Origin: Acarospora socialis
Taxonomy: Eukaryota; Ascomycota; Lecanoromycetes; Acarosporales; Acarosporaceae
Assembly: GCA_025617375.2 (NCBI GenBank)
Contig: JAMYGW020000013.1
Span: 496,001 to 560,000 of the forward strand
Reading direction: 5' to 3'
Length of the DNA stretch: 64,000 bases
Shown here: positions 32,187-44,187 of the stretch, one piece after another
Layout: the number at the start of each line of letters is the position of its first letter
How positions within the stretch are numbered: position 1 is the stretch's first letter
The notes under the pieces: generated by a model
Seen by the model: the letters and a program-made list of their open reading frames with translations, nothing else
Told to the model about the DNA's origin: nothing
Databases searched by the model: none
Position numbers and translations under genes: made by a program

Positions 32187-34845
32187 ATGGCTCCACTACT
32201 CGAAGGCCAGACCATTGCCCTAAGTGGCAGTCATCCCGACTACAAGCAAGGTAAACAAACTTCTGGCAGCGCAGGAAAGCTCTCAGTAACGTCTTTGGTA
32301 GCGGACCTCAGCTCGATGATCAAGCAGAATGGTGGAAGTGTGGTTGCAAAGGTCACTGATGCTTGCACGCATCTCGTCACCACACAGAAGGACCATACGG
32401 CTCAGTCTAGCAAAGGTGAGATAGCTTACGTTCATCATCGAAGTGGTCTGGAGATGGCTGTTGATCTCAAGATCGTACATCTTTGCTTTACCCTCAACAC
32501 ATACATTGCAGGAATTATTATCCTCCTTAAATCGATTCGCTATCATACCTCTCCTTCTTTTAGTAAAACCTTAAGCTTTGCAAGATTTCAGGTCGCCCTC
32601 AGCTCAATACCATGCAGTCGTTATCTTCACGTATCGAATCTCGTCTGAGTTTGCTAGATTCTGGCGCGTCATCATCCCTGAATATCCTTTACACTACTGA
32701 CTGGGCTGTGTTGGTTGTCTTGGCAGTGGCTCAAGCTCAGAAGCTTCCGGATATCAAGATTGTCAGTCTAGACTGGTTACTTGAGTCCGTGAACGAAGGG
32801 AAGGTCCTAGATGAAGCCCAATATTCCTTCACGAACCCGAAGACGGACAAATCTGCTCCTAACTCCCAGCCAGCCACGGGCAAGAAGAGAGCCCGAGCGG
32901 CGACACCGGACGAAAATGAAACTTCACAAATCGCACAACCGGATGAAGATAAAGAGCCTCCTGTTAAACGACAGAAGGACGGGCAGAAGGCCAAGTCCGG
33001 TTCGGCCCTTACCGTGCCCGTTGATGAGGGCTGTAACCTTGCATGTAAGGGGCCGATACTATAACTACTCAGTCATACCCCTAGCTTACCGAACAGATTC
33101 GCACCGCGTTTACATCGACGCCGATGGCACGATCTTCGACGCTGCGCTCAACCAAACTAACGTAGGGCACAACAATAACAAGGTACGGTTCTGATATATT
33201 GCAAGAGATTACGCACTCCTAGTACTCATTTATCCTAGTTCTATAGGATCCAACTTCTTTGCTCCGCACAGGGTAACGACTATCGAACATGGACACGTTG
33301 GGGTCGGGTCGGGGAGCATGGACAGAGCGCTTTGCTGGGTGCTGGTGCTCTACAAGATGCGATCAAGCAATTCGAGAAGAAGTTCAAGGACAAATCTGGT
33401 CATTCCTGGGACAATCGACTGGATCCACCGAAGAAGGGAAAGTACACTTTTATTGAGCGCAACTATGAAGAGTCGAGTGATGAAGAAGACGATCTACCAG
33501 GTGCAAATAGCAGGCGGGGTTCCAAGGCTAGTCTTGCATCGCAAGGCAATACCAAGCCCGTGGAAAGTGGACTAGCTCCGGCCGTGCAACAGCTTATGGC
33601 GCTCATCTTTAACCAAGACTACTTTGCTTCCACGATGTTGGAGTTGTCGTACGACGCTAACAAGTTGCCTTTGGGAAAACTGAGCAAGCGGACCTTGTCT
33701 GCTGGTTTCCAGAAGCTCAAGGACCTGGCAGAGATCATAGCTGACCCTTCTGTGGCCCCTGAAAAACATAATATGACGATGGCCGAAGCTGTGGCGACGT
33801 TGACAAATGCATACTACACCACTATTCCGCACTCCTTTGGACGTAACCGGCCACCGATGATCAGCAACGATCACACGCTCAAACGAGAGATCGATCTTTT
33901 GGAGTCTCTCAGTGACATGGAAATCGCAAATGAGATTATGAAGGACGCCAAGGCTCCGACGGGAGAAAACGCGGTGCATCCACTGGACAGACAGTACGCA
34001 GGCTTGAATATGGAAGAGATGACACCTTGTAAGTGTTTTCCACAATGAGATATCAGTCACTAACTTTTATTCAGTGGAGAGCGCGTCGGATGAATTCAAG
34101 CACCTGCAAGACTATCTGATCAAATCTCATGGTCATACTCACTACTTGCAACTCAAAGTAAATACCCTGCTTCCCACTACACAACGATACGAGCTCAATC
34201 GTAGATCAGGTCCAAGATATATTCCGCATCGAGCGTAACGGCGAGAGAGACCGCTTCGCAAAGTCACCGTACGCCAAGCTCAAGCAGAGCGATCGCCGAC
34301 TCCTCTGGCATGGCTCTCGCTGCACAAATTTTGGTGGAATACTGTCTCAGGGCCTCCGTATTGCCCCGCCAGAAGCCCCGGTGAGCGGATACATGTTCGG
34401 AAAAGGTGTCTACCTCGCAGACATATCCTCGAAAAGCGCAAACTATTGCGTCCCCAGCATCTCAGGAAATATCGGTTTACTGCTGCTATGCGAGGCTGAA
34501 CTCGGTCAGCCGATGCTGGAGCTTCAGAATGCCGACTCCAATGCCGGTGACGTTGCCAAGTCCAAGGGGTGTATAGCAACGTGGGGCCAGGGTACCACTG
34601 CACCGCAAGGCTGGAAAGATGCGTCGTGTGTTCATCAAGACCTTCAAGGCGTGAAGATGGTGAGCTCTTCAAGTACACGGTATTGTGTGACTACTCCTGC
34701 TGACAATCGCATCTTCCAGCCCGACACGACAGAGCCTCCCGGACCGACGGGCATCCCTAACGCCTGGCTCCAGTATAACGAGTATATCGCCTACGATGTC
34801 GCTCAGCTCCGTTTGCGGTACCTCTTGCGCGTGGAGATGAAGTAG
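32187..34845 (+). CDS. Poly(ADP-ribose) polymerase, BRCT-WGR-regulatory-catalytic
   Basis: Eight exons fit in phase: 32187-32250, 32302-32415, 32727-33044, 33097-33182, 33239-34028, 34075-34157, 34210-34659 and 34720-34845, for 676 residues. A BRCT domain covers about 1-95 (ADLSSMIKQNGGSVVAKVTD, IKIVSLDWLLESV). A Lys/Arg-rich stretch like a nuclear signal follows (KKRARAATPDE, PPVKRQKDGQK). The WGR domain covers about 158-270 (RVYIDADGTIFDAALNQTNV, RTWTRWGRVGEHG). The helical regulatory domain spans about 300-440. The catalytic domain runs from about 445 and keeps the H-Y-E triad: H519 in LWHGSR, Y564 in SSKSANYC and E656 in YNEYIAYD. The Glu predicts polymer synthesis. It is the ortholog type of Aspergillus PrpA and Neurospora NPO, linked to DNA damage and ageing. 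The 311-nt second intron is unusually long; the 51-nt first intron keeps the frame. Confidence 0.93.
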
Positions 34846-35978
34846 GGTTCCAGGACGTTCAATTTCTGGGCAAGTCCCACGCTTGCCTTCTGGCTTTTGG
34901 CCTTTCGCTCGGACAGTACGTTTTGCAGTTGAGCGCCTTTCTCTCTATTTGCTGCAATCTCTTCTTGCATCGCATCTCATGATCTCCTTCTTCCATCTGG
35001 CCTTTTAGATAGGTTCATAGCTACGACCATGAGAAGCCATTAGGCTCGTACTGGGAAGAGACCTTGCAATGACTTCGCCGCCTGGCAATTGAACCTTCGA
35101 ATATTCGTGCCGAAGCTGATGATTGCGTGGCATCTCTCCACGACCAGGCTGTCATGTAGGGCGCTCCCAATTATCCTGCTCTGGCTGGGTGACGTTCTAC
35201 AGTGTCAAAGGATCAAACTTTCACACAGCAACGAGTATCAAAGCACGATTCCTTGAGAGTGTCCTTACGGACGTTATGTAAACAAGATCATGTTGGCATG
35301 TTGTGTCACCAATCAGCAACTCATCCTTCAAGGCATCTAAGGTACTCGAGTAAAGCTACCCTGCATCACCTTCTCCATCTAGGTTAGGCGCTGCTGCACA
35401 GACTAGGTTGTGGCGTGAGACGTAGCCCATCAAATCGCGACAATGATGGACCAGATCCCCCGGCTCGGCCGTTCGCGGTAGCGCAGCCATGAAGCTTGAC
35501 TGATATGGTGCCGTTCGCCGTGATCACTTCATGTATCTCCATCCTTCAGCGTCCGCCATATATGCAAGGTCAGGCAATTGAACCTACAACTACGTGTACG
35601 GGCCTTGGTCCTTCACAGTACCTACCTTAGGTAGTCATGGAAGGTCGTACGGCAGAACTGGATATTTTCATCCAATGGTCTTGCGGCTTTAACTCGGTTG
35701 GAACAAGTGCCCGAAATAGATGTTGGACACGGGAAATGAGCCTGGTCCCTGATCTGCCCTCACTCCGGCCTTGCATACCACATGCAGTCATCGTACATTG
35801 GGCTTCCGTACTCATTCCGAATGGCGAGGCGGGGTTGGAGGGACGACATGCATCCCGCATTCTTTATCAACCTTGTTGTCCCATCTCTATGCTTGTTGTT
35901 ATGTTGCCTTCCTTGCCTTCCTATCTGTTGGTCTCGCACCTCTGCTTCGATTGCTGGTAATTCCTGTTACATCACACA
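34846..35978. other. Intergenic 1.1 kb, no gene seen
   Basis: It lies between the PARP 3' end and the carboxypeptidase start. Short frames near 35640-35980 overlap each other in several phases and have no conserved motif. The last part should hold the carboxypeptidase promoter. Confidence 0.4.
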
Positions 35979-38207
35979 ATGAGAGGTCTCTCTCCATTTG
36001 CATATGCCTTCAGTTTGCTTGCTGTAGCTACTGCTCAGTACTTTCCTCCCATACCTGAAAATGTGACTACCTTCCAGTCGAAATTTGGGAATGGGGTTTC
36101 TATTTCATACAAAGAGGTACGTGCCAGTTGAAGCTCTTCGAGAGATCCATTACTCACCTGTGCAACACTAGCCTGGAGTCTGCGAAACCACGCCTGGAGT
36201 CAAGTCGTACGCTGGATATGTTCATCTACCGCCGGGCATCCTTTCCGATGTCAACGAGACTCAAAACTACCCGATCAACACCTTCTTCTGGTTCTTCGAG
36301 TCGCGGAAAGACCCTGCCAACGCACCGCTGTCCATATGGATGAATGGAGGGCCTGGATCATCTTCCCTTATCGGTCTTCTTCAAGAGAATGGCCCCTGCA
36401 ATATAAACGATGACTCGAACTCCACAACTCTGAACCCTTGGTCATGGAACAATGAAGTCAATATGCTGTACATTGACCAACCGAACCAGGTCGGCTTCTC
36501 ATACGATGTGCCAACAAACGGTACGAGAGATCTGACGACAGGCAACACAACAAGCGTGGATTTCTCTACTACGCCAGTGCCGGAGCAAAACAACACTTTC
36601 TACGTTGGGACTTTCTCGAGTGGGAACCAGAACACCACGGCGAACGATACCCAGAATGCTGCCAAGGCTATGTGGCATTTTGCGCAAGCTTGGTTTCAAG
36701 AGTTCCCGGCTTACAAGCCTAACGACAATAGGATAAGTATCTGGACCGAGTCTGTAGGTCCAAGAACTGCCGTGCACCTTTTTGATAATTTAATGCTGAT
36801 GATCTTTCTTAGTATGGAGGTCGTTATGGCCCAGCGTTCACCGCTTTCTTCGAAGAGCAAAATGAACGGATCTCCAACGGAACTATCAGCTCGCCAGGTG
36901 ACACCTACTACATCCACCTCGACACCCTGGGTATCATCAACGGCTGCGTCGATCTTCTCACTCAAGAACTCTCCTACCCCGAAATGGCATACAACAACAC
37001 ATACGGAATCCAAGCAATCAATCAGACCTCCTATCAAGGTGCCGTCGACGCCTTCAACAAGCCCGGCGGCTGCCGTGACCGCATTATCAAGTGTAACGAC
37101 CTTGCCGCAGTCGGCGACCCCAACTTCATCGGGGACAACACCACCGTCAACGAGGCCTGCCAAGACGCCGACTCCTACTGCTCCAACAACGTTGAAGGCC
37201 CCTACATAATTGAGTCGGGCCGAAACTACTACGACATCGCCGCTATCGACCCGGACCCCTTCCCGTACCCATATTTCCTCGGCTTCCTCTCTCAGCACTG
37301 GGTGCAAGCGGCGCTCGGCGTCCCCGTCAACTACACCGAGTCCGTCGACAGCGTATACTACGCCTTCTCCACCGTCGGCGACTACCCCCGCCGGGACATC
37401 CGCGGCGGCTATCTGGCCGACATCGCCTACCTTCTCGACTCCGGCATCAAAGTAGCCCTCATGTACGGGGACCGGGACTACGCGTGCAACTGGCTGGGCG
37501 GCGAGGCCGTGTCCCTGGCCATCAACTACTCCTCGACCGCGGCCTTCCACGCCGCCGGTTACGCCGATATCCAAGTCAACGCGTCCTACGTCGGCGGCCA
37601 GGTCCGGCAGCACGGCAACTTCTCCTTCAGCCGCGTCTACGAGGCCGGCCACGAGGTCCCTTCTTACCAGCCCGAAACCGCCTTCCGCATCTTCCAGCGC
37701 TCCCTCTTCAACACGGACATCGCGACCGGCAGCGTCTCGACGGCTCAGAATGCCGATTACAGCACCCAGGGCTCGCCCACTACCTTCCAGGTCAAGAACA
37801 CGGTCCCCGAAAGTCCTGCACCGACGTGCTATGTGCTGGCGTTTCAGAGTACTTGCACTGAAGACGCGCAGGCTGCTGTGTTGAATGGCACGGCGCTCGT
37901 GCATGATTATATAGTCATCGACGAGAATACGACGAGTCTGTTCCCGGGCGTGGGCGGTAATGGGAGTGGTGGCTATGGGAGTGGTAGTGGGAGTGGGAGT
38001 GGAAACGGAAGTTCGTCGAGTGGTGAGGGTCCGTACGGCAATGGAACGGGTTATAGAGGCGGGAATGCGACGTCGACGATGTCTGGTGGCCCGGTTATGA
38101 GTACCAGTATGAGTCTGGCGGTCGGAACATCGTATCCGACTCTGCTGGTCTGGGCCGTCCTGACGCTCACGATGACACTGGCAATGGGCACGTTGAGCGT
38201 TTTGTGA
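35979..38207 (+). CDS. GPI-anchored serine carboxypeptidase, family S10
   Basis: Three exons (35979-36116, 36172-36753, 36813-38207) give 704 residues. Residues 1-19 are a signal peptide. The S10 fold shows [20 protein letters not shown] (oxyanion hole), [12 protein letters not shown], the nucleophile Ser240 in TESYGGRYGP (split by the second intron right after Ser), [13 protein letters not shown] with the catalytic Asp, and [11 protein letters not shown] with the catalytic His. Many Asn-x-Ser/Thr sites fit a secreted glycoprotein. After the domain comes a Gly/Ser/Asn-rich linker (about residues 605-660) and a hydrophobic end ([20 protein letters not shown]), which together form a GPI-anchor signal. 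The enzyme would remove C-terminal residues from peptides at the cell surface or in the wall. The 542-codon minus-strand frame over this gene is a composition shadow. Confidence 0.93.
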
Positions 38208-38613
38208 GGGGTGATAGGACCGTGGTAATGGTGGGAGGTAGTTGCATTGGGTAGTAATAGTTGTTAGTGGTATATATACTACGATTAAGGAGAATGAGAA
38301 ATATAAAGAAGTAAATGTATTAGAGTCAGGAGTTGGCAAACCACCCTAGTAGCATACACGAAGCCTGTACAAAGGTAGACCTTGAACTCAAGAGTAGAGG
38401 ATCGATGAATCTGTACAGTTGAATGCGACAAGTATAAACCTGTCAAGAAAGACCAAGCCATAGCATTCTCTGCCATTGCTGTACCCATCAGCACTAGAAC
38501 CCAAGCCCTAAATCACATCCCGTCCCGATTCGCCCAAACTTACAAAGAGCCATCTCCACCGCGCCGTACGCTCACGACTCCTCCCCCTCGTCCACAACCC
38601 TTCATATTCCGAC
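38208..38613. other. Intergenic between convergent genes
   Basis: A 406-bp gap between the carboxypeptidase and dienoyl-CoA reductase 3' ends. No coding pattern or repeat was seen beyond presumed terminators. Confidence 0.4.
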
Positions 38614-39902
38614 CTACAACTTCGCCTTCTTCCCCCCCTTCACGCCCGTCACCGCCGTATCCGACAGTAAGAAATCCGGGTACCGAAACCCGGACCCGGG
38701 ATCCGCGCCATGTGTCCTCCAGGCGCCCCCATCAACTACCCCCCACCACCACCGTCGTTAGCCCCAACCCTAAGTTACACCCCCCCACCACTCCCCACCC
38801 TCACCGCCAGGGAATCGCAAAAACACTCACCCACGACCGTCGCGGCATTCACGAAGTTCCCCGCATCCGAAAACAAATACACCGTCGCGTCCGCAATCTC
38901 CTTGACGGAGCCGTACCTCCCCGACGGCACGCGGCGCATGGCGGCGGGGACGTCCTCTTTCCGCGCCAGCCGCTCCATCCCCTCGGTGCCGGCGATGGGG
39001 CCGGGCGCGATGACGTTGGAGGTCAGGCCGCGGGGGCCGAGCTCGATGGCGAGGGAGGCGGAGAGGGCGTCGACGCCGGCTTTGGCGACGGAGACGTGCG
39101 TTTGTAAGGGGTGGCTCCTGTAGTGGATCGTGGCGCTGACGAAGATGATGCGGCCGCCGGTGCCGGTGGCGGGTGGCGGGGCTGTGGGATGGGGGGGTGG
39201 GTTAGTGTGGGAGGAGGGAGGGAGGAGGAGAGAGGAGAGAAGGGGGGACTGACGCGTCATGCCGTCGCTCTTGTGTTTGTCGGCGGACTCGAGGAGGTAG
39301 GGCAGGGTTGCCTTGGCGGTGTTGTAGGATCCTAGCACGTCGATGTCGATGACGCTTTTGAAGGCGTTGGTGCTGAGTTGCATGATGGAGGCGAGGAAGT
39401 TGCCGGCTGCTCCGGCGCTGTGGCCGGTGGGGTGGTGGTTAGCTTTCCGAGACTTGCAATTGTCTCTCTCTCTCTCTCTTTTCTCCGCTGTAAGGTAGGT
39501 AGGGGAACATGGTGATCGGCCGTCCTACATCACGAAGTCCAGACTCCCAAGCTCCTTGACGCATCTCTCCACCGCCTTCTGCAAGCTCTCGACCTGCCGC
39601 ACGTCGACAGACCCGATACCTAGGACTTTGGCGCCTTCTTTGGCCGTCGCGATGTCGTCGGCCATGGCTTCGGTCTTCGCAACATTGCGGCCGACGATGC
39701 ACGCGTTTGCGCCGAGGTGGACGAGTGCTCGGACTTGGGCGCTGCAGATTGTGCCGGCGCCGCCGGTGCAGAAGACGACTTTGTTTTCTGTGGAATTGTT
39801 GTTAGGTTGGGATCAATGGCGGGTGTACAAGTAGGCTTAGGGTTTACCAAAGATGCCGTCTCTCCAGACGTCGCTAATGAAGTCGGATTTTGCTAGAGGC
39901 AT
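38614..39902 (-). CDS. Peroxisomal 2,4-dienoyl-CoA reductase, tail -AKL
   Basis: Five exons (39848-39902, 39529-39787, 39254-39417, 38831-39181, 38614-38735) give 316 residues. The Rossmann start is VVFCTGGAGTICSAQVRALV, followed by DFVIAGAAGNFLASI, joined across a 111-nt intron that holds a CT repeat. Further on come DIDVLGSYNTAKATLPYLLE, GGRIIFVSATIHYR and VSVAKAGVDALSASLAIELG. The active-site Tyr of classical short-chain dehydrogenases is replaced in this subfamily, and here only the Lys of SVAKAG remains. The C-terminus VKGGKKAKL is a type 1 peroxisomal signal. Yeast Sps19 and human DECR2 are the relatives; they reduce 2,4-dienoyl-CoA with NADPH so that polyunsaturated fatty acids can enter beta-oxidation. 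The final exon model is needed to reach the targeting tail. Confidence 0.92.
39463..39482. repeat. CT microsatellite inside an intron
   Basis: A run of about nine CT units lies in the second intron of the dienoyl-CoA reductase gene. On the coding strand it reads GA and is not the acceptor pyrimidine tract. Confidence 0.9.
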
Positions 39903-40384
39903 GGTGGGAGTATGCAATGGTTGACTTGTCAATTTGCTGCGACACTACGGAGGAATAAGCCGAAGAAGAAATGAGGGAGGAGAAATACTGTCTCCTTACG
40001 TTACTGAGGTTTTGGTGCAGTGTATACGGCCGTTAGCAAAGACGCAACACGGAATATGCGCATGAGGTAAACATGCCGAGGCATCACGGCGGGTTAGTTC
40101 ATAAAACGAATATCAAGCTGCTGGCACTTTTCCATCGTGACGCGATAGACTTGCCACTGTAGATGGAATATATATGAGAGTGAAAGAATTCAAATTCTGT
40201 ACGCCTCGATGTCTCAGAAAGGTAAAGGGGCGTGTTTACACTGATTCCAGCGATGACGATCAGATCTCGACGATGATTGGTGGGGCATGCTCCGCCCATC
40301 CAAGAAGACCCATCGCGCCAAACACCAGCCAACATCCACTTCTCCTCACAGCAGTCTTGAGAATTATCTAAACAAGCCCACACC
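39903..40384. promoter_or_regulatory. Divergent promoter region
   Basis: 482 bp between the start codons of the dienoyl-CoA reductase and the small membrane protein. No recognised operator. Short frames here are not supported. Confidence 0.4.
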
Positions 40385-40960
40385 ATGTCTCGCTCGACAA
40401 TAGCAATCTGCAAGTTCGTCGGCTCCATAAGCTTGGGCCTTTTGACAGTATGTCATTCCAGCATCCTCCCCTTCTCCCTCGCACAAAATAACCCCCTCCA
40501 CTATCCCACCAACAATAGCTAACCCCCCTTCCCTCTGTCGCAGGGCGTCTCATACACCCTCTCAACCCTCACCCTCCCCTCCCTCCTCTCCCTCCCCTCC
40601 GCCACAACCGCCCACACCACCTTCCTGCACCTTCAAACCCTTGCGAAAACGCACCTCCGCTCCCTCAGCGCCCTCTCGACCACCACGCTGGTCCTCGCAT
40701 ACGCCCTCGCGCCGCGCCGCGGCCGCCATCCCTATCTACTCTGGACGGCCCTGACGGTGGCGTTGAGTGGGGGCGTGGATTTCGCGCTGAGACACGCTGA
40801 GGAGGAGTTAAGGCATACGGAGGAGGGGGAAGGGGGTGTTAATGGGGAGATGGTGAGAAGGTCGATGGAGAGGTTTCGTGTGGCGCAAGCGGTTAGGGCC
40901 GGCGTTGCGGGGTGCGGGTTTCTGATGAGTGCTGTGGGGATTTGGGGGGATGGGTTTTAG
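40385..40960 (+). CDS. Small four-helix membrane protein, Atg33-like
   Basis: Two exons (40385-40447 and 40544-40960) with a 96-nt intron give 159 residues. Four hydrophobic segments are visible: CKFVGSISLGLLTGVSYTLS, LSALSTTTLVLAYALA, YLLWTALTVALSGGVDFAL and VRAGVAGCGFLMSAVGIWG, with a charged loop between the last two. The start resembles fungal Atg33-like proteins, a family named after a yeast mitochondrial outer-membrane protein needed for mitophagy. Similarity is recalled, not computed, and DUF1772-type membrane proteins are an alternative. The small size and helix count fit either. Confidence 0.6.
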
Positions 40961-41530
40961 GGGGTTGTGGGAGGAGCGGTGGAGAGGAGAATGACTTGGA
41001 CGTAACGCGTGCGGCGACGTTTGGGGGGTTGAATGGGTTGTTGGGGAGGGCGTTCTAGGGATCATGGGTCGTTGTCTCAGCTCTGGTTGTAGCGTTACTT
41101 GCAAGCATATCTGCGGTGATATTGGAAGCTCGAGTTCACATTTTAATGGTGTCGAAAGCTGGATGGCAGAGTATGGTTGTATGTCCGGTGCGACTGGCTG
41201 TCTCAGGAGGGTTGCTGTAGTGGTTTGGTTCCGAAAGACTGCGACTAAAAAAGGTCTCTCATCTCGACAAACTTCTACCATCCCATGAGAACACTTCATA
41301 TTCAGGCCATAAGTGACCGAGCCACAACCACAGAAGGAGCCATCCGTAAGAACGAACACAGTACAGGCCTCAAGGTCCCATGAAATTTGTAATCAGACGA
41401 TTGGTGCTGTAAGGGTTTCAGCCCCAAGCAAAAGTGAGAGGACGGACTTTGCCGGCTAACCGCAGGATTCCCACTCTTCTTCTCCCTGAAGGGTACTCAA
41501 GCACACGTTGACCTTCAAGATGAACATGCA
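40961..41530. other. Intergenic, no gene seen
   Basis: 570 bp between two plus-strand genes. The minus-strand frame over 40808-41359 is Pro/His-rich, overlaps the upstream gene and is a composition shadow. Confidence 0.4.
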
Positions 41531-43625
41531 ATGTCTGACCACGACGGGGGAGCTGCCTCTGCCATTGGGAGCGATTCCGCACCGAAAGTGACCCGCAAGT
41601 ATCGTACGACGCTCACCTCGCCTGTCGAATGTAGTTCACTTGAAGACTTGCAAAATCGACTTCGTCGGGTTCTCGAGACAACATCCCTGGCTTTGATCCC
41701 GCCGTTGGTATCTACTGACTTATACCTGAATTCCAATGCAACGTTCAGTCTCAGGGGTGCCGTCAAGAAATCAGTGCCAAATCAGCAAGAAAGCTCCCAA
41801 GTTGAGGGCGTCCGACCGGAGAGCTTGAATCATGGAGTGGCCCTAGAATTTGAAACGAACACTTTCAACGAGATATCCATGACCGAGGTTCTGAAAGCCA
41901 CTGATGATCCTAAAATGAGGATCAAGTTGCAGGCTGTCGTTGCCAGGCAAATCGTGACGGCAATAAGAGACGTGGACGGGTTTGGTTATGGTGTTCAGAG
42001 CGACTTTGATAGCAAGAAAAACGGACACCGTTTTACTTTCGGATGTCATGATTCGAGCTGGAATAAAGAACGCAGAAGGCGTGCTAGGGGACTCGGAAAG
42101 TCACAAGAAGAGTCAGGGTCGAGCTGTGGGTCTACGGGTGTACAGGTATAGAGAGCAGCGAGAGCTGACGTCGAACGGAAATAGTGTCCATGCGTCCTAC
42201 CTTCAACTGCGGTGGGGAAGTAGCTATTCGATTTCAGAGGAGCCTTTCCAGGATCGATGTTAGCTATGCTCATATGGCGATCCATCGCAACATCGCTTCG
42301 AGACGGTCACAGGCGCGCTCGAGGCCGCGCCGATCTCGCAATACCTCCGGACTACATTCGCTCACCGGTCGTGGTGCTCTTGACGTGGCTAAGGAGCCCC
42401 AAACGGATGCACAGGTGAATAACCCGCTGGTGCCCTTGAACGAGGCTGCACCTCAGGTTGCCGCTGAAAGTCAATCTTTGAGTGAGAATGATCAAGAGCA
42501 GTCTGGCATTAGGGAAGATCGACCTGTTTCTCAGTACCTAAGCTCTCCACTAAGTGATGCGGGCCCGCCCAATAAAACCCTACATAATAGACCATTGGGA
42601 ACTCGAAAATGGCAGAGAATTCCTGGTTCGGATTTTTTGATACCTTCAGAACATAAAAGAGGAGGTCTAAAAACGCTCAAAAACACAGGATATGATCAGC
42701 TTAATTTGGTTACTTCCATATCCGCGGGAGCCGTGGAGCGACAGGAAACCGCTCAGCAGTATGAGCTCCTCTCTCGTGGTCGAAGAGACTCTTCTGGTGG
42801 ATATAACGGTGCAGTTTCTCCAGAGACTACGCAGCAACCCTTACCAGACGCGGATAACTTAGGGTACATCCAGCCGATTGACCCAAAACGTATGTCAACA
42901 TCGGAGTCGCAACATATGGAATATCCGGATTGGTTGCCCAGCCCGAAACCAACCTTCAACGGTATCACACCCCGCCGAAAAGGAGTGTCCAAGCATGGTA
43001 CCAAGACCTCACGGCCTGCAGTGCCAGCTAAGAGGCGCAAGGGGCAAGGCCAAGCCGCTGTCGTCTACACGTATAATACGGCAGATTGACCAACTCCTCA
43101 TGGCATGATCAAACCTCAGACTGGATACTTGGATCGGCAAGTCTTGCTCATCTACAACTTTGAAACGTTCAGCTCAAGGCTTGTCAGAAGAGTATATCAC
43201 GAACCGGAGAGTTCATGGTAGCGGGTGATTTACCTGCTGTCAACTGGCAGTGCTAACTCAGACGGATCACTCCAATAACTTTGAGAGTGTGTGGAAAGGA
43301 CGTGGTAAGAAGTTGGTTGAAAAAACCTTGGAGGTCGCTGGAGGCGAAGATTTACGATCCAGCTCGTTAACGGTGCTATCGCTCGGAAGCCGAAGCTCTG
43401 GACGCTTCCTCAAAGGTGGGCCACTTTAAGTAACCCTACAAGTGAATGAGACTCACTGTGGCAGTTGCTTGCCGAAAGGACGATTGTTCGATGGATCAAA
43501 ATTGTTACAGGAGTGCTTTCCCTCGCTCACATTATCGTGCTTCACGAACGAACCGGCTTTCCAGTCCCGAGCATCAGTCCCCACCACCACCTATTGAACG
43601 ACTACCCTTCAACCGACTCACTTGA
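41531..43625 (+). CDS. Fungal conserved-type protein of unknown function, zinc-finger-like core
   Basis: A five-exon model fits in phase: 41531-42137, 42185-43070, 43120-43210, 43262-43415 and 43465-43625, about 632 residues. The first two junctions are firm: a 47-nt intron with a GCTGAC branch restores STVSMRPTFNCGGEVAIRFQ, and a 49-nt intron restores VVYTLDTWIGKSCSSTTLKR. The third uses a weak donor (GTTCAT). The 3' end is uncertain because two frames stay coding-like beyond 43465. The N-terminal half carries CHDSS...FNCGGE...IDVSYAHMAIHR, a Cys/His arrangement I recall from a family of uncharacterised fungal nuclear proteins. The middle is disordered with KRRKGQG. The tail has FESVWKGRGKKLVEKTLEVA. 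The function is unknown; a DNA- or chromatin-linked role is only a guess. Confidence 0.6.
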
Positions 43626-44187
43626 GCTTCCACCTTTCCTCGAGCGGAGCCTGATGAGGTTCCTACGCGGATCCGCGTCTAGCCTGTCCCTAGAGAGGAA
43701 GGGCCTGTGCTCATTATTCCATTTACAAAACCATCCAATAGCTAGAATGAGTGCCCAACCAGCAAGCAATGGAATCTGGTACAGAGCTTCTACGTTTTAC
43801 ACATCCTTTCATCTTCTACTCAGGAGGAAATGTATCTAGACTTTGAAGCTCGAATCTACTGTCATAGCGAAGGCGGCCACCACAATCTTCTGGACCCTTT
43901 CGTAAAAGTGCAGTCACAGAATATTCGCCATACTCTACCATGAGACATCAGTGATCTTACATACCTTCATATGTATATTCAGAATCGTGATTAGAAAGCG
44001 ATTGGCGTAGTTTGATTGGCCAACCAATCACGCTGACGTCGTCATCTGACAACTTGAAGAAAGCATGTGCAAAGCCCAGCGGTGAGGGTTCCAGCAATTG
44101 TACCTTACCATTGCCACGACAATGGATTATGGTGAATGCCTCAAATCACGCAGGTATCGGTGACGACCGGCCGCCTTGACAGCAAGC
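43626..44187. other. Intergenic, possible 3' remnant of the upstream gene
   Basis: One frame stays coding-like in patches (EEGPVLIIPFTKPSNS near 43700, TQEEMYLDFEARIYCHSE near 43840) but has stops between them. These may be further exons of the upstream gene or decay. The last 200 bp should be the MFS promoter. Confidence 0.35.

Noticed and set aside
36711-38339. 542-codon minus-strand open frame over the carboxypeptidase
   Set aside because: Composition shadow of the GC-rich third exon; the plus strand has the full S10 motif set.
29954-40960. Secondary-metabolite gene cluster
   Set aside because: No backbone synthase (PKS, NRPS, terpene) is present and the neighbours serve unrelated pathways.
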